10,753 nt of DNA from Massilia sp. (GCA_028291845.1 JAQGNM010000175.1:1-10753); one strand, 5' to 3'; shown: positions 1 through 6,921, counted from the stretch's first letter. The notes: generated from the letters alone by a model not told the origin. Made by a program: numbers and translations.

Positions 1-1911
1 CTGCTCGACGCCCACCGCCAGTGGTTCAAATCGGAGATCGGCCTGGGCGTGCGCGAAATGCCGCTGGACGATTCGATTTGTAAATTCGTACTGCTGGAAA
101 ACGAGCGCATGGTGGTCCCGGACACCCATGATGACACCCGTTTCAGCTGCAATCCCCTGGTCACCGGCGAGCCCGGCCTGCGCTTTTATGCTGGCGAATT
201 GCTTATGTCCAATGAAGGTTTGCCGCTTGGCACCTTGTGCGTGCTCGACACCAGACCGCGCCCGCAGGGATTGACGGCCTTGCAGGCGCTGACCTTGAAA
301 ACCCTGGCGCAACAGGTGCAGACGCAGCTCGAACTGCGCAAGGTCGTGCACGAACAGCAGCTGTTGCTACTGGAACAGCGGCGGATGCATGCTGAGCTGC
401 AAGGCGCGCAGGAGCGCAGCCGGCTGGCCACCGAAGCGGCCGGCCTGGGCATGTGGAGCTGGGATCCGCTTGCCGGCGTGATCGGTTGGGAAAACCAGCG
501 GCCCTACGACATTATTGGCCTGCCGGTCAGCGCCGGCCCCCCCAGCGCGAGCGAGTTCATGCGCGACTTTTTGCTGCCGGACGATGCGCCCGGGTTTGCC
601 GCCGCGATCGCCGCCACCGTCCAGAACGGCGGCCAGTTCCATTACGAATGCCCGATCCGCCGCACCGACGGCGAAGTGCGCTGGATCGATTTTGTCGGCA
701 AGGCCCAGCAGTCGGTCGATGGCGCCGCGCCGTGCATCCTCGGCGTGGTCAGCGATATCACCACCCGCAAGCTGGCCGAAGTGGCCTTGCAGGAAAGTCG
801 GCAGCGCTTCGAAAACATCGTCAGCCAGGCCGCCACCGGCGTGCTCCAAGCCGATCCCGCCGGACAGATCACCGCCGTCAATGAGAAGTTTTGCAGCATG
901 CTTGGTTACACCGGCGCCGAGCTGTCGGCCATGAGCGTGGTGGACATCACGGCGGAACCGTGGCGCGCGCCGACCCTCGACGGGCTGAGCGCGCTGGCGG
1001 CGGGTCAGGAAAGCGTGGTGCTGCATAAACAGTACATGCGCAAGGATGGCAGTCTGATGTGGGCCACCAGCAGCGTCAGCGCGGTGCGCGGCCCCGGCGG
1101 GCAGTTCGAAGGAGTGGTGGCCATCGTCGTCGACACCACCCAGGAGCGCCAGACCGAAGAAAATCTGCGCGCGCTCGCCGCCGGGCTGGCCGAAGCCGAC
1201 CAGAGAAAATCCGAGTTCCTGGCCACGCTCGCCCACGAACTGCGCAACCCGCTGGCGCCGATCCGCTCGGGCTTGACGGTGCTGAAGCTGGGCGCCGACA
1301 GCCCGGCGGCGGTAGCGAAAATCCGCGCCATGATGGAGCGCCAGGTGGCGCAAATGGTGCGCCTGATCGACGATTTGCTCGACGTCGCCCGCATCAGCGG
1401 CGGCAAGATCGAATTGCAGAAGGCGCCGGTCGACGCCAGGACGCTGCTGGCGGCCGCCATCGAAACGAGCACACCGTTCATCGAGCGGGGCGGGCATCAG
1501 CTGGTGGTGCGCCAGCCGCAACAGGATCTGGTGCTCGACGCCGACGCCGCGCGCATCGCCCAGGTGCTGTCGAACCTGCTCAACAACTCGGCCAAGTACA
1601 CCCCGCTGGGCGGCCTGATCGAGGTCGACCTGGCGCAAGACGGCGCCGAGGTGGTGGTGGCGATCACCGACAACGGCATCGGCATCCCGGTCGACGCGCT
1701 GTCGAACATTTTTTTGATGTTCAACCAGGTCGGCCACAATATGCACCGCGCCCAGGGCGGCCTGGGCGTCGGCCTGTCGCTGGTCAAGCGCCTGGTCGAG
1801 ATGCACGGCGGCTCGGTAAGCGCCGTATCGGCCGGCAGCGGCACCGGCAGTACGTTTACGGTCAGATTGCCGCTGGCGGCGACGTCAGGCGCTGCGCCAG
1901 CACCGCTGTAA
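1..1911 (+). CDS. Sensor histidine kinase, GAF-PAS-PAS-HisKA-HATPase (5' truncated by window)
   Basis: The frame is open from base 1, so the gene starts outside the window; 636 codons are visible. In order they encode a GAF domain (about codons 1-115), a short helical linker, two PAS/PAC modules (about 141-264 and 268-385), a HisKA dimerisation domain and a HATPase_c domain. The H-box is AHELRNPLAP with the phospho-acceptor His at codon 412. The N-box is NLLNNSAKYTP (about 526-537), G1 is DNGIGIP (557-563) and G2 is GGLGVGL (586-592). By family, it autophosphorylates on His and passes phosphate to a response regulator. No membrane segment is visible, so input is probably cytosolic (GAF/PAS ligand, light or redox), and the ligand cannot be told. 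No receiver domain follows the ATPase domain, so the partner regulator must be elsewhere, perhaps upstream of the window. The last 50 bases overlap the convergent membrane protein gene. Confidence 0.93.
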   Translation: MLDAHRQWFKSEIGLGVREMPLDDSICKFVLLENERMVVPDTHDDTRFSCNPLVTGEPGLRFYAGELLMSNEGLPLGTLCVLDTRPRPQGLTALQALTLKTLAQQVQTQLELRKVVHEQQLLLLEQRRMHAELQGAQERSRLATEAAGLGMWSWDPLAGVIGWENQRPYDIIGLPVSAGPPSASEFMRDFLLPDDAPGFAAAIAATVQNGGQFHYECPIRRTDGEVRWIDFVGKAQQSVDGAAPCILGVVSDITTRKLAEVALQESRQRFENIVSQAATGVLQADPAGQITAVNEKFCSMLGYTGAELSAMSVVDITAEPWRAPTLDGLSALAAGQESVVLHKQYMRKDGSLMWATSSVSAVRGPGGQFEGVVAIVVDTTQERQTEENLRALAAGLAEADQRKSEFLATLAHELRNPLAPIRSGLTVLKLGADSPAAVAKIRAMMERQVAQMVRLIDDLLDVARISGGKIELQKAPVDARTLLAAAIETSTPFIERGGHQLVVRQPQQDLVLDADAARIAQVLSNLLNNSAKYTPLGGLIEVDLAQDGAEVVVAITDNGIGIPVDALSNIFLMFNQVGHNMHRAQGGLGVGLSLVKRLVEMHGGSVSAVSAGSGTGSTFTVRLPLAATSGAAPAPL

Positions 1912-2326
1912 CCACCGCCTGCAGCACGTGGATGGCCCAGCGCTCGGCGGCCTTGCGCGGGCCGGCCTTGACTTCCCCCTCGGTGATGCCGAGCAGCGGG
2001 GCGATGGCGCCGATATTGACCGCGTACAGCGCAGTGCCGTACAGGGTGCCGAGCGCGACCGGCGAGAGCGACGGCGCCAGTTGCCGCAATGTGGGAATGG
2101 CAGCCGCGAATGCTGCCGAGGCGCCCAGGTGATTGACGAATTCGACGGCGCTGGTGCCGCTGTCGCCGATCAGCGCGCGCGAACCGGTGACATCGTCGAT
2201 CCAGTCGACGGCGTCGCGGTCCAGCGTTTTGCTCATCACGCCGCTTTTGCGGCCGGCCACCATGACGGCGCTGGTGACCACGCCGGCGATCAGTCCACCG
2301 ACGATTGCTGCTTTAGTTGCTTGCAT
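1862..2326 (-). CDS. Small hypothetical membrane protein (154 aa)
   Basis: The start is set by an AGGAG Shine-Dalgarno five bases before ATG at 2326; the same frame is open eight codons further upstream, but without a comparable site. The N-terminus begins MQATKAAIVGGLIAGVV and forms a hydrophobic segment (about residues 5-24). Further hydrophobic or Ala/Gly-rich stretches lie in the middle (about 80-93), at about 98-125 and near the C-terminus (about 135-150), so it is probably an inner-membrane protein with three or four helices. A polar stretch between the first two contains DRDAVDWIDDVTG. I do not recognise a named family. The gene lies 90 bases downstream of the phosphatase gene on the same strand and could be cotranscribed with it. 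Its 3' end overlaps the kinase gene by 50 bases tail to tail. The start, ribosome site and membrane profile support a real gene; function is unknown. Confidence 0.75.
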   Translation of the reverse strand: MQATKAAIVGGLIAGVVTSAVMVAGRKSGVMSKTLDRDAVDWIDDVTGSRALIGDSGTSAVEFVNHLGASAAFAAAIPTLRQLAPSLSPVALGTLYGTALYAVNIGAIAPLLGITEGEVKAGPRKAAERWAIHVLQAVVTAVLAQRLTSPPAAI

Positions 2327-2416
2327 ATGCACTCCTGGTCCGATAATCATTCACCTTACTCCGCTACGCCGCAGGGCTCGGTTAGATGACGTACAGAGTG
2401 TGCTGCCTTTGCAGAT

Positions 2417-4078
2417 TCAGGCACGGAACTGCAAGGCGCCGGTCAAATCGCCAGGCGGCACCGCGCCGCGCGCGGCGAAGGCCTTGTTGCGCACTTCGAG
2501 TCCCTGCAGCAAGGGCAGATCGTGCAAGCGTGTAATAAAACGCATGATCGAGGTGGTGTCATAAAAGGTGTGATCGACCGCGCCCTTCTTGGCGAAGGGC
2601 GAGACGATGATGGCGGGCACCCGGGTGCCCGGTCCCCAGCGGTCGCCCTTGGGCGGCGCCACGTGGTCCCACCAGCCGCCGTTTTCGTCGAAGGTGATCA
2701 CCACCAGCATGTTTTCCCACTGCGGCGACGATTTCAAATGCTGGATGACATTGGCGATGTGGGCGTCGCCAGATTCGATGTCGGAATAGCCGGCGTGCAG
2801 GTTCAGATTGCCCTGCGGCTTGTAGAACGTCACCGCCGGCAAGGTGCCGGCGAGGGCAGCGGCGATGAACTTGTTTGAAATCGGGCTGTCGCCCATGCCG
2901 GCGTCGCGCAGGTGCTCTGCGCGCGCCGCCGTGCCGGGCGCGAACTGCTTGAAATAGTTAAATGGCTGGTGGTGATACTGGAAGTTCGGCTTGCTGCCGT
3001 CGCCCTTTTTGTTCAGCGCGGCCTGGAAGGCGCCGGCGTACCACGCCCAGCTGACGCCCTTGCGCGAGAGCAGGTCGCCGATGGTGTCGTAGGTTTGCGG
3101 CGGCAGGGTGCTGGCGTCGTCCGGGTCGGACAGCAAGGGATCGCCGCCGGGCGCCGGCCGGATATAGCTGGGCTGATAGGGCGGCGCCATGGTGTTGACG
3201 GCGTAGCCATCGGGCGTGAGGGCGCCATCATGCACATATTTCGGCTTGCCGCCCAGCGCCGACGGCGGGCAGTCGGGCGCCAGCGCCAGGCGCACGCCGG
3301 TCGGGCCGTCGGCCAGCACCGTGAACTTTGTCTTGGCCGCCGTGTCGGCCGCATTGAAATATTCGTTCGGACGCCCGCTGATCAGGAATTGGTGGTTCAT
3401 GTACGAGCCGCCGAACGCCGACATGAAAAAATAATCGCACAGGGTGTATTCGCGGGCGATCTGCCACAGGTTCAGATGTTCGCCGGTCTCGCCGTATCGT
3501 CCCATCACCAGCGCGCCGCTGTCGCCCCAGGCGGCAAAGCCATCGTTCTTGCCGCCGTTGATCTGCATCTGATTGGTATAAAACCGGTGCACCAGGTCGC
3601 GCGTGACCAGGCCCTCCGGCAGCGGTTTGCCTTCCAGGTCCTTGAGCATGAATGGCGCATTCGGCAAACCGTCGATCTGCTCTTCCTTGATCAGGTAATC
3701 CTGGCCGCCGAGATTTTGCCGCCCCGGCACCATGCCGCCCCAGATTTTCGGCAACGCCGTCATCGGCGTGCCGTCGCGGTCGATCTGCCGCGATTGGGCC
3801 GGCGTGACTGCGGACAAGGGCCAGGCGGTGCCCGGGAAATTGGCGAACAAATTGTTAAAGCTGCGGTTTTCCAGGTAAATCACCACCACCGTTTTGATGT
3901 GCGCCTTGAGCTTGGCGTCGAGCGATCCCTTGACGATCTTTTTTTGCGCCGCGGCATCGGCAATACCCGGCAGTTGGCTTGCCAGACCGACCGCCGCCGC
4001 CGCACCGAACAAGCGGCGGCGCGCGGGATTGCTGGGAGCATCGGCGTCGGCTGGCGGCGTATTGACGGGATCGGTCAC
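2417..4078 (-). CDS. Tat-exported acid phosphatase / phospholipase C-like phosphoesterase (AcpA family)
   Basis: The 553-residue protein belongs to the phosphoesterase family (PF04185) that includes Francisella AcpA and bacterial phospholipases C. It would hydrolyse phosphomonoesters or phospholipid head groups outside the cytoplasm. The start is GTG at 4078, with AGGAG six bases upstream; a GTG 15 codons earlier is open but has a poorer ribosome site. The N-terminus carries a Tat-type signal: twin arginines at 20-22 followed by LFGAAAAVGLA, with a cleavage-like ADAAAQ near 40-45. The visible active-site signatures are LENRSF (Glu70, Asn71, metal ligands in AcpA), GGSYMNH (Ser225, matching the AcpA nucleophile region), a His in the LHAGYSD segment, and TFDENGGWWDH (Asp464). 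By family it is a metal-dependent periplasmic or secreted enzyme. Substrate preference (phosphatase or lipase C) cannot be decided from sequence. Low phosphate could control it, but I saw no clear Pho box. Confidence 0.92.
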   Translation of the reverse strand: MTDPVNTPPADADAPSNPARRRLFGAAAAVGLASQLPGIADAAAQKKIVKGSLDAKLKAHIKTVVVIYLENRSFNNLFANFPGTAWPLSAVTPAQSRQIDRDGTPMTALPKIWGGMVPGRQNLGGQDYLIKEEQIDGLPNAPFMLKDLEGKPLPEGLVTRDLVHRFYTNQMQINGGKNDGFAAWGDSGALVMGRYGETGEHLNLWQIAREYTLCDYFFMSAFGGSYMNHQFLISGRPNEYFNAADTAAKTKFTVLADGPTGVRLALAPDCPPSALGGKPKYVHDGALTPDGYAVNTMAPPYQPSYIRPAPGGDPLLSDPDDASTLPPQTYDTIGDLLSRKGVSWAWYAGAFQAALNKKGDGSKPNFQYHHQPFNYFKQFAPGTAARAEHLRDAGMGDSPISNKFIAAALAGTLPAVTFYKPQGNLNLHAGYSDIESGDAHIANVIQHLKSSPQWENMLVVITFDENGGWWDHVAPPKGDRWGPGTRVPAIIVSPFAKKGAVDHTFYDTTSIMRFITRLHDLPLLQGLEVRNKAFAARGAVPPGDLTGALQFRA

Positions 4079-4114
4079 GTGTTGCTCCTGTGGGGGTTGT
4101 TCAGGGGGAACAAA

Positions 4115-4140
4115 TTGTAGCACCTCGTTGTAGCACCTCG
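4115..4140. repeat. Perfect 13-bp tandem duplication upstream of the phosphatase gene
   Basis: The unit TTGTAGCACCTCG occurs twice head to tail (4115-4127 and 4128-4140), followed by a further T. It lies 37-62 bases upstream of the GTG start of the phosphatase gene, where a promoter or 5' leader would be expected. It may be a replication-slippage duplication or a paired operator; only two copies exist. Confidence 0.85.
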
Positions 4141-4158
4141 TGCCGGGCGAAATCGCAC

Positions 4159-4335
4159 ATGGCGCATGTCACGGCCATGCCGGCGAACGGACACGGCGGC
4201 CGCTGTGGCCGTTGCGTGACGGTGGAAATGGAAGTCGCAAGCACGCTCGAACAAGCGTGGCAGGCTATCGCCGGCGGAGCGGCTTTCGGCCGGCGATCGG
4301 CCTGCAAGATGTGTATCGTCGAAAAGCTCAGCTAG
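4159..4335 (+). CDS. Possible small protein with two CxxC pairs (58 aa)
   Basis: This frame starts at ATG 4159 and ends TAG at 4335, overlapping the stop of the convergent dehydrogenase gene by four bases. It would encode a 58-residue protein with CGRC in the first half and CKMC near the C-terminus, which together could form a zinc knuckle. Third positions are mostly G/C, as in real genes of this window. Against it: no convincing Shine-Dalgarno before ATG 4159, no recognised family, an equally long antisense frame that also shows CxxC pairs, and a 9-bp inverted repeat inside. The frame is also open back to a GTG at 4090. I regard it as possible only. Confidence 0.25.
   Translation: MAHVTAMPANGHGGRCGRCVTVEMEVASTLEQAWQAIAGGAAFGRRSACKMCIVEKLS
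4267..4297. terminator. Strong inverted repeat, 9-bp stem, downstream of the dehydrogenase gene
   Basis: The arms ATCGCCGGC (4267-4275) and GCCGGCGAT (4289-4297) are perfectly complementary and enclose a 13-base loop. The hairpin begins 35 bases past the stop of the minus-strand dehydrogenase gene and also lies between convergent transcription units. There is no T-run on either side, so intrinsic termination is uncertain. It could instead protect the mRNA 3' end or be an unrelated palindrome. Confidence 0.4.
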
Positions 4336-5480
4336 GAACCGGGATGCAGGACCACCTTGGTCCAACCGTGGTCGCGTACGTCGAAGTGCTGGTAGGCGTC
4401 CGGCGCCTGGTCCAGTTTCAGCTCATGGGAAACAATGAACGAGGGCTTGGCGCGGCCGACATGGATCAGGTCGCGCAACTGCCGGTTGTAGGCCTTGACG
4501 TTGCACTGGCCGGTGGCGATGCGTTGCCCCTTGAACCAGCACTTGCCCCAATCGAACGCGATCTGCCCCTTTTTCTCCAGTGGGTCCTGTGCATTCGGGT
4601 CCTCGGGAATGAACACGCCGACCACGCCGATGCCGCCGGTGAACTTGACCGAAGAGACCAGGTTGTTCATGGTCAGGTTGGGGCGTTCGTGGCGCTGGGG
4701 AGAAGGATCGTGGCACTGGTAGCCGACGCATTCGCAACCGGCATCCGCGCCCATCCCGTGGGTCAGATTCATGACCTGCTGTACCGGATCTCCCTTCGAA
4801 AAGTCGATGGCCGTCGCGCCGATCGACTCGGCCAGCTTGAGGCGGTCGGGATGGCAGTCGACCACCATCACGCGGCAGGCTCCCTTGATCATCGCCGAGT
4901 GCGCCGCCATCAGGCCGACGGGGCCGGAGCCGTAGATCACCACGGCGTCGCCGGGCCGCACGCCAGCCAGTTCGGTGGCGTGCCAACCGGTCGGGACGAT
5001 GTCGGCGCACATCACGTAGTCGACCTGCTTTTGCTCCGCGTCCGGCGGCAGCTTCAGGGCCATGAAATCGGCCCACGGCACCCGCAGGTATTCGGCCTGT
5101 CCGCCCGGCCATGGCCCCATGTCGGCAAAACCGAAGGCGCCGCCGGCTACGCCCGGCTGGTTCGCCCGCAGGCAATAGGCGGTCAGGCCGCGCTCGCAGT
5201 TCTTGCAGTGGCCGCAACTGATATTGAACGGCAGGCAGACCCAGTCCCCGGGCTTGAGCCGTTCGACCGCCGGGCCCACTTCCTGGACCACGCCGAGGTT
5301 CTCGTGGCCGAACACGCGGCCCTGTTCGAAATCGGTGCGGCCCTCGTACATGTGCAGATCGGAGCCGCAGATGTTGGTCGTGGTGATCTTGACGATGGCG
5401 TCGGTCGGACGTTCGATCTTCGGATCCGGCACGTTTTCGACTGCGACCTGGCGGGGACCGCGATAGACGACAGCTTTCAT
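4332..5480 (-). CDS. Zinc-dependent alcohol dehydrogenase, glutathione-independent formaldehyde dehydrogenase type
   Basis: The 382-residue medium-chain dehydrogenase resembles Pseudomonas putida formaldehyde dehydrogenase, which oxidises formaldehyde to formate with NAD and no thiol cofactor. Catalytic zinc ligands are visible as Cys38 (NICGSDLH), His59-Glu60 (FGHEN) and Asp160 (CADIVPTGWH); the structural zinc is held by Cys89, 92, 95 and 103 (CGHCKNCERGLTAYC). The Rossmann motif GSGPVG is at 184-189, and Asp208 ends the second strand (VVDCHPD), which favours NAD over NADP. The long insert characteristic of the PFDH group (GYQCHDPSPQRHERP onward) is present. The length is slightly below that of the Pseudomonas enzyme. 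The start at 5480 follows a GAGGAG ribosome site. The gene is divergent from the peroxiredoxin operon, with a 305-base spacer carrying a GTCTAAGAT element. The real substrate could be another small aldehyde or alcohol. Confidence 0.9.
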   Translation of the reverse strand: MKAVVYRGPRQVAVENVPDPKIERPTDAIVKITTTNICGSDLHMYEGRTDFEQGRVFGHENLGVVQEVGPAVERLKPGDWVCLPFNISCGHCKNCERGLTAYCLRANQPGVAGGAFGFADMGPWPGGQAEYLRVPWADFMALKLPPDAEQKQVDYVMCADIVPTGWHATELAGVRPGDAVVIYGSGPVGLMAAHSAMIKGACRVMVVDCHPDRLKLAESIGATAIDFSKGDPVQQVMNLTHGMGADAGCECVGYQCHDPSPQRHERPNLTMNNLVSSVKFTGGIGVVGVFIPEDPNAQDPLEKKGQIAFDWGKCWFKGQRIATGQCNVKAYNRQLRDLIHVGRAKPSFIVSHELKLDQAPDAYQHFDVRDHGWTKVVLHPGS

Positions 5481-5514
5481 AGTCTGCTCCTCTGAATCCG
5501 CCAGGAAGCAAGCT

Positions 5515-5531
5515 GCCCCGCAACAAGGGGC
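5515..5531. repeat. Short GC hairpin in the leader of the dehydrogenase gene
   Basis: GCCCC (5515-5519) and GGGGC (5527-5531) flank a seven-base loop, 35 bases upstream of the dehydrogenase start and within its probable 5' leader. It is small, and its function is not evident. Confidence 0.35.
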
Positions 5532-5596
5532 GTATGGCGACGCTCTGGCGGTATGTCGGCAAAACCCGCAGGCGGTACCCGCGGGACCATGTTTTC

Positions 5597-5605
5597 ATCT
5601 TAGAC
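5597..5605 (-). promoter_or_regulatory. GTCTAAGAT element upstream of the dehydrogenase gene
   Basis: Read on the minus strand, this is CCTGTCTAAGAT. The nine bases GTCTAAGAT are identical to the core of the tandem repeat between yhdH and the LLM gene. It sits 117 bases upstream of the dehydrogenase start. It may be a regulator half-site, or a -10-like hexamer (TAAGAT) of a shared promoter class. Only one copy is present here. Confidence 0.4.
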
Positions 5606-5720
5606 AGGGGCCTGCCGATAGCAAGCCCCGATTACCGTCGGCGCGCTGGCACACCGGCGATCTTCCGAGGTCCCCTTCCTCTTTTTCCAGCCTTCCCTTT
5701 CCTGTTTTCTGAAACAAAAT

Positions 5721-5752
5721 GGAACTTAGCGCGCCACCTCTCCCTCTAATAT
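5721..5752 (+). promoter_or_regulatory. Candidate ECF (sigma-E-like) promoter of the peroxiredoxin operon
   Basis: GGAACTT (5721-5727) is identical to the classical sigma-E -35 element. It is followed 17 bases later by TCTAA (5745-5749), close to the sigma-E -10; the spacing is one base longer than in the best-known E. coli promoters. The overlapping TAATAT (5747-5752) could alternatively act as a housekeeping -10 without a good -35. The ATG lies 36 bases downstream. The region is distinctly more AT-rich than its surroundings. Confidence 0.4.
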
Positions 5753-5785
5753 TTATTGGGTTTTCAAGCGTACGGGGAGCTGATC

Positions 5786-6259
5786 ATGGAAGCATTGAAG
5801 GCGGGCGCGCGCGCCCCGGAGTTTGAACTGAACGTCACTCCCGACCAACGTACGAAACTGTCGGAATTTCGCGGCCAGCGTGCGGTTCTCGCGTTCTATC
5901 CGGCCGACTGGAGTCCGGTCTGCGGCGACCAGTTGGCGCTCTACAACGAGTTGCGAGATGAGTTCGCCAAACACAAGGCGATTTGCGTCGGCATTTCAGT
6001 CGACGGCGCCTGGTGCCATGCCGCTTACCGCGAGCAGCGCGGCTACAAACTGGCGCTGCTGTCCGACTTCGAGCCGAAGGGCCAAGTTGCGCGCGACTAC
6101 GGCGTATATCGGGCCCAGGAGGGCGTGTGCGAACGGGCCTTGTTCGTCATCGACGAGGAAGGCGTGATTCGCTGGAGCTATGTTTCGCCGATCGGCATCA
6201 ATCCGGGCGCCGACGGTATCCTCAAGGTGCTGGAAGAAATGGATGGGAGTAAATCATGA
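5786..6259 (+). CDS. Peroxiredoxin (AhpC/TSA family, AhpE/BCP-like)
   Basis: The 157-residue protein has the thioredoxin-like peroxiredoxin fold and would reduce peroxides in the cytoplasm. The start ATG follows GGGGAG at six bases; the frame is open ten codons further upstream without a better site. The active-site loop reads FYPADWSPVCGDQ, i.e. PxxxSxxC with Ser in place of the usual Thr and Cys46 as the peroxidatic residue. The later ERALFVIDEEG segment supplies the conserved Arg (117). Other cysteines are Cys67, Cys77 and Cys115, any of which could resolve the sulfenate; the pattern does not match a typical 2-Cys AhpC with a C-terminal VCP motif, which is absent. The stop overlaps the next gene by ATGA, so a DsbA-like thioredoxin is translationally coupled and may act as reductant or partner. 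There is no signal peptide. Confidence 0.9.
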   Translation: MEALKAGARAPEFELNVTPDQRTKLSEFRGQRAVLAFYPADWSPVCGDQLALYNELRDEFAKHKAICVGISVDGAWCHAAYREQRGYKLALLSDFEPKGQVARDYGVYRAQEGVCERALFVIDEEGVIRWSYVSPIGINPGADGILKVLEEMDGSKS

Positions 6260-6831
6260 GTTTAGCAAAGCCAGTTGATCAATCCGACCACGTGCTGGGA
6301 CCGGCGGATGCGCCAGTGACACTGGTCGAGTACGGTGATTTCCAATGCCCGCACTGCAGGTCGGCGCATTTTTACTTGAAGAACGTGTTGGCGACGATGG
6401 GCGACGATATGTGTTTCGTGTTCCGCCACATGCCGCTGGCCCAGATCCACCCGATGGCGCAGCCGGCGGCCGAGGCGGCCGAGGCGGCGGGCGCGCAAGG
6501 CAAGTTCTGGCCCATGCACGACTTGATCTACGAGAACCAGGACCTGCTCGGCCCACCGTTGTTGATCCGGCTGGGGCAGCGCCTCGGGCTCGACATGCAG
6601 CGTTTCAACGACGATCTGGCGTCCCACCGCTTCCTGCCCAAGGTGCGCGCGGACTTCATGAGCGCCGTGCGCAGCGGCGCGGCGGGCACGCCCAGCTTCT
6701 TTATCAACGGCGAGCCGTATGAAGGCAGCTTCGACGACGAATCGCTGATCGACGCACTGCGCTCTGCGGCGCAGGCGCATGCCCCGCACGTGCCGAAGGG
6801 GCAGCACGCCGCGCGGCCGAGGGCGCACTGA
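6256..6831 (+). CDS. Cytosolic DsbA-family thiol oxidoreductase (thioredoxin_4 type)
   Basis: The 191-residue protein has a thioredoxin fold with the active site Cys31-Pro-His-Cys34 (GDFQCPHC), the motif of DsbA, and the cis-proline loop GTPSFFING with Pro146. A helical insert rich in Ala/Glu (about 73-82) and the FWPMHDLIYENQ segment are typical of the DsbA-like thioredoxin_4 family (PF13462). There is no signal peptide or membrane anchor, so it should act in the cytoplasm, unlike classical DsbA. The C-terminal tail after about residue 175 is basic and low complexity (HAPHVPKGQHAARPRAH). The start overlaps the peroxiredoxin stop by four bases, and GGGAG precedes it. By context it probably handles disulfides linked to peroxide stress; whether it reduces or oxidises its partner cannot be seen. 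Confidence 0.9.
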   Translation: MSLAKPVDQSDHVLGPADAPVTLVEYGDFQCPHCRSAHFYLKNVLATMGDDMCFVFRHMPLAQIHPMAQPAAEAAEAAGAQGKFWPMHDLIYENQDLLGPPLLIRLGQRLGLDMQRFNDDLASHRFLPKVRADFMSAVRSGAAGTPSFFINGEPYEGSFDDESLIDALRSAAQAHAPHVPKGQHAARPRAH

Positions 6832-6843
6832 ACGCGGCGGTGC

Positions 6844-6885
6844 GTGCCGTGTCGGCTGGCCATCGGCCTCCGTCGGGCACGGCAC
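6844..6885. terminator. Imperfect hairpin after the peroxiredoxin-DsbA operon
   Basis: GTGCCGTG (6844-6851) is complementary to CACGGCAC (6878-6885), and an inner GGCC-ATC-GGCC hairpin lies within the loop. It starts 13 bases past the operon stop codon, a usual place for a terminator, but no T-run follows. Rho-dependent termination or an mRNA-stabilising fold is equally possible. Confidence 0.35.
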
Positions 6886-6921
6886 CCGAGCCGCTGCGCG
6901 TATGACTGCTGCGAGGCAGGC

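Noticed and set aside
367..1806. Antisense open frame of 479 codons opposite the histidine kinase
   Set aside because: It is a GC-bias shadow: the plus strand has full kinase motifs in order, while the antisense translation is rich in Arg, His, Gly and Asp with no domain.
2912..4120. Plus-strand open frame of 402 codons opposite the phosphatase
   Set aside because: The minus strand shows all AcpA-family signatures and a good ribosome site; the plus frame shows none.
4140..5495. Plus-strand open frame of 451 codons opposite the dehydrogenase
   Set aside because: The minus strand encodes a complete zinc dehydrogenase; the plus frame has no recognisable domain or ribosome site.
5574..5588. Near-palindrome GGTACCCGCGGGACC in the dehydrogenase/peroxiredoxin spacer
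   Set aside because: The perfect core is only CCCGCGGG, common by chance in such GC-rich DNA, and no second copy or promoter link was found.
6275..6282. TTGATCAA resembling an FNR box
   Set aside because: The two half-sites touch without the four-base spacer, and it lies inside the DsbA-like coding sequence.
6466..6494. Repeated GCGGCCGAG units in the DsbA-like gene
   Set aside because: They encode an Ala/Glu helix usual for the family and reflect codon bias rather than a mobile or regulatory repeat.
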